Positions 1 through 10,258 of a DNA stretch of 64,000 nucleotides are shown in pieces. The notes under the pieces are model-generated. The model saw nothing but the letters and a program-made list of their open reading frames with translations, was not told where the DNA came from and searched no databases. The stretch is from Afipia sp. (GTDB lineage: Bacteria > Pseudomonadota > Alphaproteobacteria > Rhizobiales > Xanthobacteraceae). The position numbers and the translations under genes are program-made. The stretch lies in assembly GCA_024508675.1 (NCBI GenBank), contig JANINQ010000006.1:62001-126000 (forward strand), written 5' to 3'. Each line of letters starts with the position of its first letter. Within the stretch, counting starts at the first letter, position 1.

Positions 1-578
1 ACCATGTCCTTCGAGATTTTCGGCGTCTTGATGTCGCCGAAGAAATCCTCCTCGTCGCGCACCTCATAGTCATAGCGCAACGTGGTGGCGAGCAGGCCCT
101 TGCCGAGCGGCTCGATCGACATGATGCGTTCCCGGTTCGACAGGACGACGCGCGCCAGCGCCACGCGGTCCTGATCTTTCATCGCATCGCGGATCACCGC
201 GAAGGCATCGATGCCCGCATTGCCGTCAGGAACGAGGTAATAGGGACTGTCGAGATATCTGCGATCGATCTCGTCGCGCGGAACGAAGTTGTCGATATCG
301 ATGGTGTGGTTGCTTTCCAGCTGAACCGCATCCAGCTCTTCCTTGTCGATCTGAACGTACTCGCCCTTGGCAACTTCGTAGCCGCGGCCCTTCTGCTCCT
401 TCTCGACCACCTCGCCGGTCTCGGAATCCACCATCTGCTGCTTCAGCCGGTTACCGGTTTCGATGTTGATCATGTGAAAGCGGGTGCGCTCGGCAGTGCT
501 GGAGGCCGGATAAAGCGCGACGGGACACGTAACCAACGACAGTTTCAGTGAGCCTTTCCAATACGCACGCGGCAACAT
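1..578 (-). CDS. ku: Ku protein, NHEJ DNA-end binding (C-terminus outside window)
   Basis: The first 192 codons of a Ku-family protein are visible, beginning MLPRAYWKGSLKLSLVTCPV, a typical bacterial Ku start (first beta strands of the DNA-encircling barrel). Bacterial Ku is a homodimer that rings broken DNA ends and recruits LigD. The ATG at 578 is the only good start. The gene runs off the left edge, so the C-terminal LigD-interaction tail cannot be judged. It is divergent from ligD with about 100 bp between the starts, so the two likely share a promoter region; this is the classic two-gene NHEJ arrangement. Family assignment is secure. Confidence 0.93.
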   Translation of the reverse strand, partial: MLPRAYWKGSLKLSLVTCPVALYPASSTAERTRFHMINIETGNRLKQQMVDSETGEVVEKEQKGRGYEVAKGEYVQIDKEELDAVQLESNHTIDIDNFVPRDEIDRRYLDSPYYLVPDGNAGIDAFAVIRDAMKDQDRVALARVVLSNRERIMSIEPLGKGLLATTLRYDYEVRDEEDFFGDIKTPKISKDM

Positions 579-680
579 GACTGGTCTCCTGCCCTCAACG
601 CATTACAATGGAACTTCAACGGCGGTGCCGGGTTTTCGTTCCTGGGGCGAGGCCCCTTGCGTTCACGCGATGGGTGATCC

Positions 681-3410
681 GTGGCCCTGAAAAGTCTCAA
701 GACCTACCGGACAAAACGCGATTTCACCAAAACGGCGGAGCCGAGCGGCAAGGTCGCGGTGGCTTCGTCCAGGGTCCGGCGTTTCGTGATCCAGAAACAC
801 GATGCCACCCGCCTCCATTACGACCTCCGGCTTGAATATGGCGGCGTGTTCAAATCATGGGCCGTGACGCGCGGCCCTTCACTCGATCCAAGGGACAAGC
901 GCCTCGCGGTCGAGGTGGAGGATCATCCGCTCGACTATGGCGACTTCGAAGGCACCATTCCCAAGGGCCAGTACGGTGGCGGCACAGTCATGGTCTGGGA
1001 TCGGGGGTACTGGCTGTCCGACGATCCAGAGCAAGGCTTCAAGAAAGGGGATCTGAAATTCGCACTGGAAGGCGAGAAGCTGCACGGCGAATGGGTGCTG
1101 GTGCGCATGAAGAACGACCGCACCGGCGGCAAGCGTACCAACTGGCTGCTGATCAAACATCGTGACGAATACGCACGCGAAGGCAAGGCCAACGACATTC
1201 TCGATGAGGACACCTCGGCCGCATCCGGGCGCACCATGGAGCAGATCGCCGAAGGCAAGGGCCGCGCACCCAAACCCTTCATGCTGAAAGCATCCACCCG
1301 CGCCAGGGCGGCGCAGGTCTGGGATTCGAACAAGGGCCTCGCCGCCGACGAGCGGCGCACGAAAACGACGACTAAGAAAACAACAGTAAAAAAGGCCACC
1401 GCAAAAACATCTGCAAAGAAAGCTCGTGTCGCACGGCTGAGAACCAGAACCGCAACGAAAAGCGCGGCGGTCAAAAGCAAGCGCGCTGCAAAGCTCCCGG
1501 ACTTCATCGCGCCGCAGCTTTGCGTGCTGGTGGACCGGCCGCCGGCAGGCGACGGCTGGGTGCACGAAATCAAATTCGACGGTTATCGCATCCAGATGCG
1601 GATCGAAGATGGTGCAGTCTCGCTAAAAACCCGCAAGGGCATGGACTGGACGGAGAAATTCCCGGCGATTGCAAAACAAGCAAGCAAGCTCCCCGACGCC
1701 ATCATCGACGGCGAAATCGTCGCGCTCGACCACAACGGCCATCCCGATTTCGCGTCGATGCAGGCCGCGCTGTCCGACGGCAAGACCGATGATTTGATCT
1801 TCTATGCCTTCGATCTGCTGTTTGCCGATGGCGATGACTTGCGAAAGCAGCCGCTTTCCGAGCGCAAGTCCCGGCTGCAAACGCTGCTCGACGGCAAGCG
1901 CAAGCACGACGAAGGCGTGATCCGTTATGTCGAGCATTTCGAGACCGGCGGCGACGCCATCCTGCAGTCAGCCTGCAAGCTTTCGCTGGAAGGCATCGTC
2001 TCCAAGAAAGCAAATGCGCCGTATCATTCCGGCCGGTCCGACGGTTGGACCAAGGCGAAGTGCCGCGCCGGGCACGAAGTCGTCATCGGCGGATGGAAGA
2101 GCAATGCGGGGAAATTCCGATCGCTGATGGTCGGCGTGCCACACGGCGATCATCTCGCTTATGTCGGCATAGTCGGCACCGGTTACGGACAGGCTGTCGT
2201 CAAACGGCTCATGCCTGAACTCAAGGCGATGGCTGCGAGCGAAAGCCCGTTCGGCGGTACGAACGCGCCGCGGAAAACTGCGGACATCCACTGGCTCAAG
2301 CCGGAACTGGTCTCTGAAATCGAATTCGCCGGCTTCACCGGCGACGGCATGGTGCGCCAGGCCGCCTTCAAGGGACTGCGCAAGGACAAACCGGCCAGTG
2401 ACGTGATGGCCGATGAGCCGGTGAAAACCAGCATCGCAAAGCCGTCCGTAAAATCATCCGTAAGGCCGAGAGCCAGAGCCGCAGCAGCAAAATCTGCCGC
2501 GACAAGCGGGACCGCAACCGTCATGGGCGTCGTTATATCAAAGCCCGGCAAGGCGATGTGGCCCGATGGCGGCGACGGCGAACCGGTGACCAAGCTCGAT
2601 CTCGCCCATTACATGGAGCAGGTCGGCGACTGGCTGATCGAACATATCAGAGGCCGCCCCTGCTCGATCATCCGCGCGCCCGATGGAATCGGCGGCGAGA
2701 CCTTCTTTCAGCGCCATGCCATGCCGGGTATGTCGAACCTGATCGATGTCATGAAAGTCTCCGGCGACCGCAAGCCCTATGTCCAGATCGACCGCATCGA
2801 AGGTTTGATCGCTGTCGCGCAGATCGGCGGACTCGAACTTCATCCCTGGAATTGCGCGCCGGACGAACCCGATGTGCCGGGACGGCTGGTGTTCGACCTT
2901 GATCCTTCGCCCGATGTTGCATTCACCGCTGTGATCGATGCTGCGCGTGAGATGCGTGAGCGCCTGACTGCGCTCGGACTCGAAAGCTTCTGCAAGACCA
3001 CCGGCGGCAAGGGCCTGCATGTGGTCACGCCGCTGAAGGATGCCAAGAAGGACAAGGTTGACTGGAAGGCGGCGAAGGCCTTCGCGCAAGGCGTGTGCCA
3101 GCAGATGGCGGCAGACAGTCCGGAGCTTTATCTGCTCAACATGTCGAAGAAGCAGCGCCACGGCAAAATCTTCCTCGACTATCTGCGCAACGACCGGATG
3201 GCCACCGCAGTCGCACCGCTCTCACCTCGCGCACGCCCGGGCGCGACAGTGTCAATGCCGCTGACATGGGCGCAGGTGCGCAGCGATCTCGATCCGAAGA
3301 AATTCACGCTACGGACAACACCCGCGCTGATTGCCAAGAGCAAGGCGTGGGCGGACTACGGCCGCGCCGCGCGATCGATCAAGACGGCGATTGGCAAGTT
3401 CGCGACGTAG
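681..3410 (+). CDS. ligD: Multifunctional ATP-dependent DNA ligase LigD
   Basis: A 909-residue NHEJ ligase with three catalytic modules in the order phosphoesterase, ligase, polymerase. The 3'-phosphoesterase domain (about residues 15-150) shows HYDLRLE and the [23 protein letters not shown] region. The adenylation motif KFDG places the nucleophile at Lys298; motif V reads EGIVSKK near residue 440. The C-terminal primase/polymerase domain (about 620-900) has LHPWN, FDLDPS (catalytic Asp pair) and the TTGGKGLH motif. Two Lys/Ala-rich linkers (about 224-265 and 575-615) separate the modules. Start is GTG; the ribosome-binding site is weak. It works with the divergent Ku to process, fill and seal double-strand breaks. 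Confidence 0.96.
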   Translation: MALKSLKTYRTKRDFTKTAEPSGKVAVASSRVRRFVIQKHDATRLHYDLRLEYGGVFKSWAVTRGPSLDPRDKRLAVEVEDHPLDYGDFEGTIPKGQYGGGTVMVWDRGYWLSDDPEQGFKKGDLKFALEGEKLHGEWVLVRMKNDRTGGKRTNWLLIKHRDEYAREGKANDILDEDTSAASGRTMEQIAEGKGRAPKPFMLKASTRARAAQVWDSNKGLAADERRTKTTTKKTTVKKATAKTSAKKARVARLRTRTATKSAAVKSKRAAKLPDFIAPQLCVLVDRPPAGDGWVHEIKFDGYRIQMRIEDGAVSLKTRKGMDWTEKFPAIAKQASKLPDAIIDGEIVALDHNGHPDFASMQAALSDGKTDDLIFYAFDLLFADGDDLRKQPLSERKSRLQTLLDGKRKHDEGVIRYVEHFETGGDAILQSACKLSLEGIVSKKANAPYHSGRSDGWTKAKCRAGHEVVIGGWKSNAGKFRSLMVGVPHGDHLAYVGIVGTGYGQAVVKRLMPELKAMAASESPFGGTNAPRKTADIHWLKPELVSEIEFAGFTGDGMVRQAAFKGLRKDKPASDVMADEPVKTSIAKPSVKSSVRPRARAAAAKSAATSGTATVMGVVISKPGKAMWPDGGDGEPVTKLDLAHYMEQVGDWLIEHIRGRPCSIIRAPDGIGGETFFQRHAMPGMSNLIDVMKVSGDRKPYVQIDRIEGLIAVAQIGGLELHPWNCAPDEPDVPGRLVFDLDPSPDVAFTAVIDAAREMRERLTALGLESFCKTTGGKGLHVVTPLKDAKKDKVDWKAAKAFAQGVCQQMAADSPELYLLNMSKKQRHGKIFLDYLRNDRMATAVAPLSPRARPGATVSMPLTWAQVRSDLDPKKFTLRTTPALIAKSKAWADYGRAARSIKTAIGKFAT

Positions 3411-4385
3411 CTACAGCCAGCGCTTCCACTTGAAGAACAGATAAGGCCCGATTGCTGCAGCGAGCATCCCGAGCAGCGCCAGCGGATAGCCCCATGGATG
3501 CTCAAGCTCCGGCATCATTTTGAAATTCATGCCGTAGACTGACGCGATCAGCGTCGGCGGCATCAGGACAACGGCCATCACCGAGAACAGCTTGATGATG
3601 TTGTTCTGCTCGAGATTGACGACGCCCAGCATCGCATCGAGCACAAAGGTGATCTTGTTCGACAGATACGAGGCGTGATCGGTCAGCGAGGAGACGTCGC
3701 GCTGCAAGGTCTTGAACTGCGCCTTCTGTTCCTTGCTCCAGCGTCCGGTATCGGTCTCGACAGTGACGAAGGAAATCAGGCGGCCGATGGAGACGAGACA
3801 CTCGCGCACCTTGGAGGTGAGGTCTCCCTTTTTGCCGATCATCAGCAGGATCTGGGAATAGCTGCGTGCATGGCCCTTCTCGGCCGATGGCTCGAAGATT
3901 TGCGACGAAACGGAGTCCACATCCGAACCGACGCGTTCGAGAATGTCGGCGCAGCGATCGATCACCGCATCGAGCAGTTCGAGCAGCACCGCATCGCCGG
4001 TGATGGTTGACGGGCAGCTTCGCGCGAGCTTGGCCGCGATCAGCGCGAACGGCTTCGGCTCGTCGTAGCGCACCGTCACCAGGCGATGATCGGCAAGAAT
4101 GAAAGTCACCGGCGTGGTGCGCGGCACCTGGGAGTCGGCGGCGCACATCAGGGTGGCGGTCATGTAGCGCGCGTTGTTTTCGATATAGAGGCGGCTGGAA
4201 ATCTCGATTTCCTGCATGTCCTCGCGGGTCGGGATTTCGATGCCGACCAGCCTCTCGACCGCCTTGTCCTCGCCGGGCGACGGTGACTTCAGGTCGATCC
4301 AGATGGCATCCGGGGGAAGCGCCTCAACGTCGATGTTGTCGATTTTCTTCAGAACGGAGCTGGTGGGAACGAAGACCGACAGCAT
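3411..4385 (-). CDS. corA: CorA-family divalent metal ion transporter
   Basis: A 324-residue CorA-type channel protein. A large soluble N-terminal region is followed by two C-terminal membrane segments (about 265-284 and 300-318) with the signature YGMN (GMN at 285-287) between them, and a short basic tail FKWKRW. Members form pentamers that import Mg2+ (sometimes Co2+ or Ni2+). The ATG at 4385 is preceded by GGAG seven bases upstream; a longer reading to 4484 adds residues with no family character. The stop lies next to the ligD stop, so the two genes converge tail to tail. The exact metal is not readable from sequence. Confidence 0.9.
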   Translation of the reverse strand: MLSVFVPTSSVLKKIDNIDVEALPPDAIWIDLKSPSPGEDKAVERLVGIEIPTREDMQEIEISSRLYIENNARYMTATLMCAADSQVPRTTPVTFILADHRLVTVRYDEPKPFALIAAKLARSCPSTITGDAVLLELLDAVIDRCADILERVGSDVDSVSSQIFEPSAEKGHARSYSQILLMIGKKGDLTSKVRECLVSIGRLISFVTVETDTGRWSKEQKAQFKTLQRDVSSLTDHASYLSNKITFVLDAMLGVVNLEQNNIIKLFSVMAVVLMPPTLIASVYGMNFKMMPELEHPWGYPLALLGMLAAAIGPYLFFKWKRWL

Positions 4386-4910
4386 AAGCGACTCCACGAA
4401 TCTCTTTCGCGAAATACCTCTCGTCCATTCACGGTCAAAGCGCAATCTCTCCGTTCCGGATCGGTGGCGCGAGCCGACACACAACTGTCACAAGCGGCAG
4501 CGGCTGGTCATCGTGCCCGGACGGACGGAAGCGACATCCTCGACAAAACAGGAAGCCGGTCCCGGCGTGACCGGTCCCGTCAGCGGAGCAACGCTGGGCC
4601 GCTCACGGCCGATCAAAAGCCGGAGAGCGATTCGCCGGAACGAGGGCCCAGGCGGCTCTTTTCGGGTATGGATTCGGGACAAGGCAGAGAGCCAAAGACC
4701 CACCTTTGCCGGGCATTTAGGCATCACCCGGCTTATTCGTCCCGGCCCCTGAGGCGCAAATGCAACAGGTCTCCTGCTGCAGAGCAAAACCGGCATGGAA
4801 GCGCTGGAAATACCGCCCGTTTCGGAGCAAAAAGGGGGTAACGAAATCGGAAGCATCTTCCGTCTAGATTTGGTGTGAAGACACCCTCCGCACCCCATTG
4901 GAACTCCGGA
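4386..4910. other. Intergenic region between corA and the YkuD gene, no gene seen
   Basis: About 525 bp between two divergently transcribed genes. Open frames exist on both strands but their predicted proteins are Arg/Pro/Ser-rich with no family resemblance and no convincing ribosome-binding site, as expected of chance frames in high-GC DNA. It must hold the promoters of corA (leftward) and of the lipoprotein gene (rightward). No strong dyad or riboswitch-like structure was recognised. Confidence 0.5.
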
Positions 4911-5603
4911 ATGTCCTCGATCGGCTCAAAGATTATTGTCGTTCTCGCGGGTCTTTCGCTCGCCGGCTGCATGCAGGCGACCTCGACCACCTACGAAAAG
5001 TCTCCGGAAGCGAGCCTGAAACCTCGCGACAAGGAGCTTCTCGCCAAGGCGCGCTATGACAAGGTGGAAGTGGCGGCGCCGTTCCGGCGCGCGATCGTCA
5101 GCTATCACCGCAAGGAGTCGCCGGGTTCGATCGTGGTCGATTCCGACAACCACTATCTTTACTACGTGATGGAAGGCGGCAAGGCTATCCGTTACGGCAT
5201 CACCGTCGGTGAGGAAGCGCTTGCATTCTCCGGCATCGCCCGCGTCGGCAACATGCAGGAATGGCCGAAGTGGACGCCGACCGCGGACATTCACAAGCGC
5301 ATCGAAGGCCTGCCGCAGTCGGTCCCCGGCGGCCCGGATAATCCGCTCGGTGCCCGCGCGCTCTATCTCTATCAGGGCAACCGCGACACCCTGTTCCGCA
5401 TTCACGGCACCAACCAGCCGGAATACATTGGCGCGTCGATTTCCTCGGGCTGCATTCGCATGACCAACGAGGACGTGATCGATCTCTACAGCCGCGCCAA
5501 GCAGGGCACAGTCGTTGTGGTGCTCGACCCGAAGCAGGGCGACTCGCCAGTCAACTCCAAAATGGCACTGCAGGGCATGGGTGGCGGCGTAGGTTCGAAC
5601 TGA
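4911..5603 (+). CDS. L,D-transpeptidase (YkuD domain) lipoprotein
   Basis: A 230-residue protein starting at the ATG at 4911, just after a GGA-rich site. The first 20 residues form a short signal with lipobox LAGC, so it is a predicted lipoprotein. The YkuD catalytic motif is complete: IHGTN with His165 and SSGCIRM with Cys181. Such enzymes make 3-3 peptidoglycan cross-links or attach proteins to peptidoglycan using the Cys nucleophile in the periplasm. A strong terminator follows immediately, suggesting a single-gene unit. An upstream in-frame ATG at 4875 would put non-signal residues ahead of the lipobox and is less likely. Confidence 0.92.
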   Translation: MSSIGSKIIVVLAGLSLAGCMQATSTTYEKSPEASLKPRDKELLAKARYDKVEVAAPFRRAIVSYHRKESPGSIVVDSDNHYLYYVMEGGKAIRYGITVGEEALAFSGIARVGNMQEWPKWTPTADIHKRIEGLPQSVPGGPDNPLGARALYLYQGNRDTLFRIHGTNQPEYIGASISSGCIRMTNEDVIDLYSRAKQGTVVVVLDPKQGDSPVNSKMALQGMGGGVGSN

Positions 5604-5628
5604 CCACCAGTTCAACGTCAGATTAGTC

Positions 5629-5660
5629 AAAAGCGCCGGATAATCCGGCGCTTTTTTATT
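5629..5660 (+). terminator. Rho-independent terminator after the YkuD gene
   Basis: A perfect 10-bp stem (AAGCGCCGGA at 5631-5640 with its complement at 5644-5653), a TAA loop and a run of T residues. The A-run on the left makes it potentially bidirectional, and the convergent extensin-like gene ends inside the T-run at 5656. Confidence 0.92.
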
Positions 5661-6654
5661 GCGGGCTGCTCTGCCGCGACAGCTTGCGGCGCGGTCTGGA
5701 CACCGCGGGCTTGCTGACCTCACCGCCTGAAACCGCGTCCGGCACATCGTCGGATGCCTGCTCAGGTGCCGCTTTCTCATCCGCAACGGGACGCGGAGGG
5801 GCCTCTTCCGGGCGCTCCGCAGGCATCAGGGGCGCAACCGCCGGCAGAGGGTCGTAGACGCCCCACTGGCAGAGCCTGAAGTTGTTGCGCCGCTGGGCCA
5901 GATCGAGATGGATATGGTCCTCGTGGTACCAGTCCGAACCCGGACCAAGCACTGTCGTGAACCGCGCGCAGACGGAGGCCAGCACCTTTTCGCGGGTCTC
6001 CCGCGGGACCGCGCGGTCGGTCAGCGGCAGCGTATTGCCATTGGCGAATTTCAGGCCGCGCACATCCAGTGCATTGGCCAGTCCGTGCTCGGAGAGCTTC
6101 GCTCCCCGGACACGATTGCGTCCCCGGCATTCGAAAGAATCGAAGTTGTCGAGCTCGCTGATCGTGGTGCCCAGCGACGCAGCCAGCGGCGCGATATCGG
6201 CGCGCACCCAATCGGCGACCGCCGCAGCCATCGTACAGCGCAGGATCGCTGCGGGTTTGACTGCCACCCGCTGGGTCGGCGACAGCACGATCGCTTCCAG
6301 CCGGACCAGATCTTCACCGCCGCATCCACCCGGCCCCTTGATCGGCGGGATCGAGGGCGCAATAGCAATATTTTCTGTCAGCGCCTGCCGGCATGCTGAA
6401 AGTTCAGGCGCTTTTGCAGCCTCAGGCTGCGCGGACACTGCCTGATCAGTTTCTTTATCCTCCGCTGGCGCATTCACGGCAGCAGGCGCCTCCGCCGGGC
6501 GAGGCCGCGGCAGCGGCACTTTAGCGCTTGCCTCCGCCAAAGCCGCAACGATAAGAACCAGCCCGACCGCGATGGGCGCAGACACCGGTGGCCGGCGGGT
6601 GGCATGCCAGCCAGAAGGCCATTTGCGGCCCGCGTTGTCCGCGCTAAAGTTCAT
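5656..6654 (-). CDS. Extensin-family secreted protein (extensin-like C-terminal domain)
   Basis: A 332-residue protein with an N-terminal membrane/signal segment (about residues 24-44), a Pro/Ala/Glu-rich stretch, a conserved domain with paired cysteines, and a Pro/Arg-rich basic C-terminus. The conserved domain carries SEHGLANALDVRG near residue 190 and YHEDHIHLDL near 244, a His/Asp set like that of M15-type peptidoglycan peptidases. This is the alphaproteobacterial extensin-like family; its exact activity is unproven, and a cell-envelope hydrolase role is inference. ATG at 6654 follows AAGGGA at good spacing. Its stop codon lies inside the shared terminator. It is divergent from the acyl-CoA ligase. 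Confidence 0.85.
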   Translation of the reverse strand: MNFSADNAGRKWPSGWHATRRPPVSAPIAVGLVLIVAALAEASAKVPLPRPRPAEAPAAVNAPAEDKETDQAVSAQPEAAKAPELSACRQALTENIAIAPSIPPIKGPGGCGGEDLVRLEAIVLSPTQRVAVKPAAILRCTMAAAVADWVRADIAPLAASLGTTISELDNFDSFECRGRNRVRGAKLSEHGLANALDVRGLKFANGNTLPLTDRAVPRETREKVLASVCARFTTVLGPGSDWYHEDHIHLDLAQRRNNFRLCQWGVYDPLPAVAPLMPAERPEEAPPRPVADEKAAPEQASDDVPDAVSGGEVSKPAVSRPRRKLSRQSSPQ

Positions 6655-6715
6655 TCACATCCCTTCGGGGAGCGCGATCACAAAGAATAAAGCCGTTTTC
6701 AGGAGGAAATACCGA

Positions 6716-8344
6716 ATGCTTGGATTGATGCAAGACTGGCCCCTGTTGTGTCATCGGATTATCGATCACGCAGCGGCCATTCACGGCAAGCAGGAAGTCG
6801 TGACGCGATCGGTCGAGGGACCCATCCACCGCACCAACTACGCTGAAATCCGCGCACGCGCACTGAAGGTCGGCCAGCAGCTCGACAAGCACGGCATCAA
6901 GCTCGGCGACCGCGTCGCCACCATCGCCTGGAATACATGGCGTCACCTTGAAGCCTGGTATGGCATCATGGGCATCGGCGCCATCTGCCACACCGTCAAT
7001 CCGCGTCTGTTCCCCGACCAGATCGTGTGGATCGTCAATCATGCCCAAGACCGCATCATGATGACCGATCTCACCTTCGTTCCACTGCTGGAAAAGATCG
7101 CTGACAAGATGCCGTCCATCGAACGCTACATCGTGTTCACGGACAAGGCACACATGCCGCAGACCACGCTCAAGAACGTGGTCTCCTACGAGGAATGGAT
7201 CGCGGAAGTGGACGGCAACTTCCAATGGAAGGAGTTCGACGAAAACACCGCTGCCGCGATGTGCTACACCTCCGGCACAACCGGCGATCCAAAGGGCGTG
7301 CTCTATTCGCATCGCTCGAACGTGCTCCACGCACTGATGGCCAACAACACCGACGCACTCGGCACCCGTGCAAGCGATACAATGCTGCCGGTCGTGCCGC
7401 TGTTCCATGCCAACAGCTGGGGCATCGCATTCTCGGCGCCAACCATGGGCACCAAGCTGGTGATGCCGGGTGCCAAACTCGATGGCGCATCGGTCTATGA
7501 ACTGCTCTCCACCGAGAAGGTGACCTATACCGCCGGCGTACCGACGGTGTGGCTGATGCTGCTGCAGCACATGGCCGCCGAGAAAAAGTCCCTGCCCGAC
7601 CTCAAGGTTGTGATCTGCGGCGGCTCGGCGATGCCTCGATCCATGATCAAGTCGTTCGTCGATATGGGCTGCGAAGTGCGCCACGCCTGGGGCATGACCG
7701 AAATGAGCCCGATCGGTACGGTCGGCGCACTCAAGCCGCCATTCGCGAACCTTACCGGCGAAGCCCGGCTGGATATCCTGCAGACGCAGGGTTATCCGCC
7801 GTTCGGCGTGCAGATGAAAATCACCGACGACAACGGCAAGGATCTGCCGTGGGACGGCAAGACCTTTGGGCGCCTTAAGGTGAGCGGTCCGGCGGTCTCG
7901 AAAGCCTATTATCGCGTAGAGACGAATATTCTCGACGACAAGGGCTTCTTCGACACCGGCGACGTCGCCACCATCGACGCCGACGGCTACATGCGGATCA
8001 CAGACCGCTCGAAGGACGTGATCAAGTCGGGCGGCGAATGGATTTCGTCCATCGACCTTGAGAACCTCGCAGTTGGCCATCCGAAGGTGCTGGAAGCCGC
8101 CGTCATCGGCGTCCACCATCCAAAGTGGGACGAGCGGCCGCTGCTGATCGTGCAGCTCAAGCCCGAGCAGAAGGCGAGCCGCGAGGAAATCCTGCAGTAT
8201 ATGGACGGCAAGATCGCCAAGTGGTGGATGCCCGATGACGTCCAGTTCGTGGATGCCATTCCGCACACCGCCACCGGCAAGATCCTCAAGACGGCGCTTC
8301 GGGATCAGTTCAAGGACTACCAGTTCCCGACCGCAGCCGCCTGA
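6716..8344 (+). CDS. Fatty-acid--CoA ligase, AlkK-like (ANL superfamily)
   Basis: A 542-residue acyl-CoA synthetase that activates fatty acids with ATP and CoA for beta-oxidation. The AMP-binding loop [11 protein letters not shown] is at about 183-193, the DTGD motif near 412, and the C-terminal TGKILK with the catalytic lysine near 521-525. The N-terminus ([11 protein letters not shown]) and the NPRLFPDQI segment resemble medium-chain AlkK-type ligases. ATG at 6716 has a perfect AGGAGG about ten bases upstream, so the longer open frame is rejected. Chain-length preference cannot be read from sequence. A terminator follows directly. Confidence 0.93.
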   Translation: MLGLMQDWPLLCHRIIDHAAAIHGKQEVVTRSVEGPIHRTNYAEIRARALKVGQQLDKHGIKLGDRVATIAWNTWRHLEAWYGIMGIGAICHTVNPRLFPDQIVWIVNHAQDRIMMTDLTFVPLLEKIADKMPSIERYIVFTDKAHMPQTTLKNVVSYEEWIAEVDGNFQWKEFDENTAAAMCYTSGTTGDPKGVLYSHRSNVLHALMANNTDALGTRASDTMLPVVPLFHANSWGIAFSAPTMGTKLVMPGAKLDGASVYELLSTEKVTYTAGVPTVWLMLLQHMAAEKKSLPDLKVVICGGSAMPRSMIKSFVDMGCEVRHAWGMTEMSPIGTVGALKPPFANLTGEARLDILQTQGYPPFGVQMKITDDNGKDLPWDGKTFGRLKVSGPAVSKAYYRVETNILDDKGFFDTGDVATIDADGYMRITDRSKDVIKSGGEWISSIDLENLAVGHPKVLEAAVIGVHHPKWDERPLLIVQLKPEQKASREEILQYMDGKIAKWWMPDDVQFVDAIPHTATGKILKTALRDQFKDYQFPTAAA

Positions 8345-8364
8345 AACGGTTGCCCTGACTTAAA

Positions 8365-8391
8365 GTGCCCGGCCTCGTGCCGGGCATTTTC
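8365..8391 (+). terminator. Terminator after the acyl-CoA ligase gene
   Basis: Stem TGCCCGGC (8366-8373), five-base loop, complement GCCGGGCA (8379-8386) and TTTT. Confidence 0.8.
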
Positions 8392-8484
8392 GTCTCCGGT
8401 TCCCGAACGCGCTTCCCACCACCCCTTAAAGTGCGCTAGGTCACCCGCGCGCCCTTTCAGACCACGCAGACACGGACTCAAGGC

Positions 8485-9333
8485 ATGGCCCGCCGGATTG
8501 CCGCCGCTTACCAGATGGAGCCGATCTCCGCGCTTGCGTCGTGGTCGCGGCGTCTTGCGGTGTTCTCGCTGGTCTCATCCATCGTTGCGGTTGTGATCGT
8601 CCGGTTCGGTGTTCTCGACTTCAAGCCGGCGCTGACGACCTTCTTCGGTGCACTCGCCTGCGCAGGCCTTTCGATCCTGGTCGGCCTCGCGGCCTTCGCC
8701 GCCATCTGGCAGAACGGCTCGCGCGGCATGAGCCGCATCTTGCTGGCGTTCCTGATCGACGCCGCAATTCTCGCCTACCCGGCCTATCTCGCGTTTCAGT
8801 ACCGCACCCTGCCGGCCATTCACGACATCACCACCGACCCGATCGATCCGCCGCGCTTCGAGGCGTTGGCGCGGCTTCGCGCCGGTGACGGCGCCAACCC
8901 CGCCGTCTATGCCGGCCTCTACTCCGCCGAGCAGCAGCGAAGCGCCTATCCCGATGTCGAGCCGATCAGTATCGATGTTCCGGCGCAGAAGGCCTATGAG
9001 ATGGCCCAGCGTCTTGTGCACAAACACAAATGGCTGGTGATCGACGAACGCCCGCCGCTGCCGCCCCAGCGCATCGGACGCATCGAGGCTGTGGCCCGCA
9101 CACCGGTCATGGGCTTTCGTGAAGACATTGCCATCCGCGTGACGCCGGATGGCGACAGTGCCCGCGTCGACATGCGCTCGTCGTCACGCTATTTCGAGCA
9201 CGACCTTGGCTCCAACGCAGCGCGCATCATCAAGTTCGCGGAAGAACTCAACGAAGCGGTGGACAATGCGCAGCCGGTCAAGAAACTGATTACGCCGGCA
9301 AAGCCTCAGGCCAAGGGCGCGACCAAGCGATAA
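8485..9333 (+). CDS. DUF1499 domain membrane protein
   Basis: A 282-residue protein with three predicted N-terminal membrane segments (about 22-45, 50-72, 78-101) followed by a soluble DUF1499 domain (about 135-255) containing the typical late VDMRSSSRYFEHDLGSNA stretch. The family is widespread in alphaproteobacteria and has no settled function. The last 28 bp overlap, tail to tail, the 3' end of the MBL hydrolase gene on the other strand. The start ATG follows a modest purine stretch. Confidence 0.85.
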   Translation: MARRIAAAYQMEPISALASWSRRLAVFSLVSSIVAVVIVRFGVLDFKPALTTFFGALACAGLSILVGLAAFAAIWQNGSRGMSRILLAFLIDAAILAYPAYLAFQYRTLPAIHDITTDPIDPPRFEALARLRAGDGANPAVYAGLYSAEQQRSAYPDVEPISIDVPAQKAYEMAQRLVHKHKWLVIDERPPLPPQRIGRIEAVARTPVMGFREDIAIRVTPDGDSARVDMRSSSRYFEHDLGSNAARIIKFAEELNEAVDNAQPVKKLITPAKPQAKGATKR

Positions 9334-10235
9334 CTGCCGTCGATGGTCGGATCGCCGTCGGTAGCGACGACGTTGCGCGCGACCAGATCTTCAAGATGCG
9401 CCAGCACCGAATAACCTGCAGCTCCCACCAGCCGCGGGTCGATCCCGATGTAGCTCGCACGCACGATGGTGGGGATGTCGGCTTCGCCCTTGGCAAGCCG
9501 ATGAAGGATCGACGCTTCGCGCGCCTTGCGATGACGCATGAGGAATCTCACGAAGCGCACGGCATCGGGAATTTCCGGGCCGTGTCCGGAGAAGTAGAGC
9601 TGCTCGTCGCGGCTCGCGAGCCTCTCAAGCGAGGCCATGTAATCGACCATCGATCCATCGGGCGGAGCGACGATCGATGTCGACCAGCCCATGACATGAT
9701 CGCCAACGAATGTCAGATGCCGGTCCTGCCATGCAAAGGCGATATGGTTGGCGGTGTGTCCCGGCGTGCTCACCGTTTCGAGCCGCCAGCCATTGCCCTC
9801 CACGACATCGCCGTCCTTCAGCGTTACGTCGGGACGAAAGTTCCTGTCGCCGCCGGACTCGGTCGCGCGGGTTTCGCTGGCATAGGCCGGGCGCGAGGCG
9901 CGGTGCGGACCTTCGGCATACACCGTTGCGCCGGTGGCAGCCTTCAGAGCGGCGACACCGGGCGAGTGGTCGTTATGGGTGTGCGTGACCAGGATATGCG
10001 TGACCGTCTCGCCGCGCACCGCATTCAGAAGCGCCTGCGTGTGAGCCTCATCGATCGGGCCCGGATCAATGATCGCAACATTGCCCCTGCCGACGATGTA
10101 GCTCACCGTGCCGGTGAACGTGAACGGGCTCGGATTGTCGCACAACACCCGCCGCACACCAGGGACCACTTCGTCCACGACACCGGGGGCAAGCGGAAAA
10201 TCCCGATTGAACGGAATATCGTCGTTTACGCTCAA
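9306..10235 (-). CDS. MBL-fold metallo-hydrolase (LACTB2/glyoxalase-II-like)
   Basis: A 309-residue metallo-beta-lactamase-fold hydrolase. The metal motif HTHNDH is present (His85, His87, Asp89, His90), with a later GHTANHIAF and GHGPE supplying further ligands. A C-terminal helical region of about 80 residues resembles the winged-helix tail of LACTB2-like proteins. The start appears to be TTG at 10235, preceded by GAGG at good spacing; no ATG or GTG lies in frame upstream. It follows the glutaryl-CoA dehydrogenase gene by 23 bp on the same strand, so co-transcription is likely, suggesting a thioester or ester substrate (inference). Confidence 0.88.
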   Translation of the reverse strand: MSVNDDIPFNRDFPLAPGVVDEVVPGVRRVLCDNPSPFTFTGTVSYIVGRGNVAIIDPGPIDEAHTQALLNAVRGETVTHILVTHTHNDHSPGVAALKAATGATVYAEGPHRASRPAYASETRATESGGDRNFRPDVTLKDGDVVEGNGWRLETVSTPGHTANHIAFAWQDRHLTFVGDHVMGWSTSIVAPPDGSMVDYMASLERLASRDEQLYFSGHGPEIPDAVRFVRFLMRHRKAREASILHRLAKGEADIPTIVRASYIGIDPRLVGAAGYSVLAHLEDLVARNVVATDGDPTIDGSYRLVAPLA

Positions 10236-10258
10236 ACTGACACCTCGCCCGCTCAGGC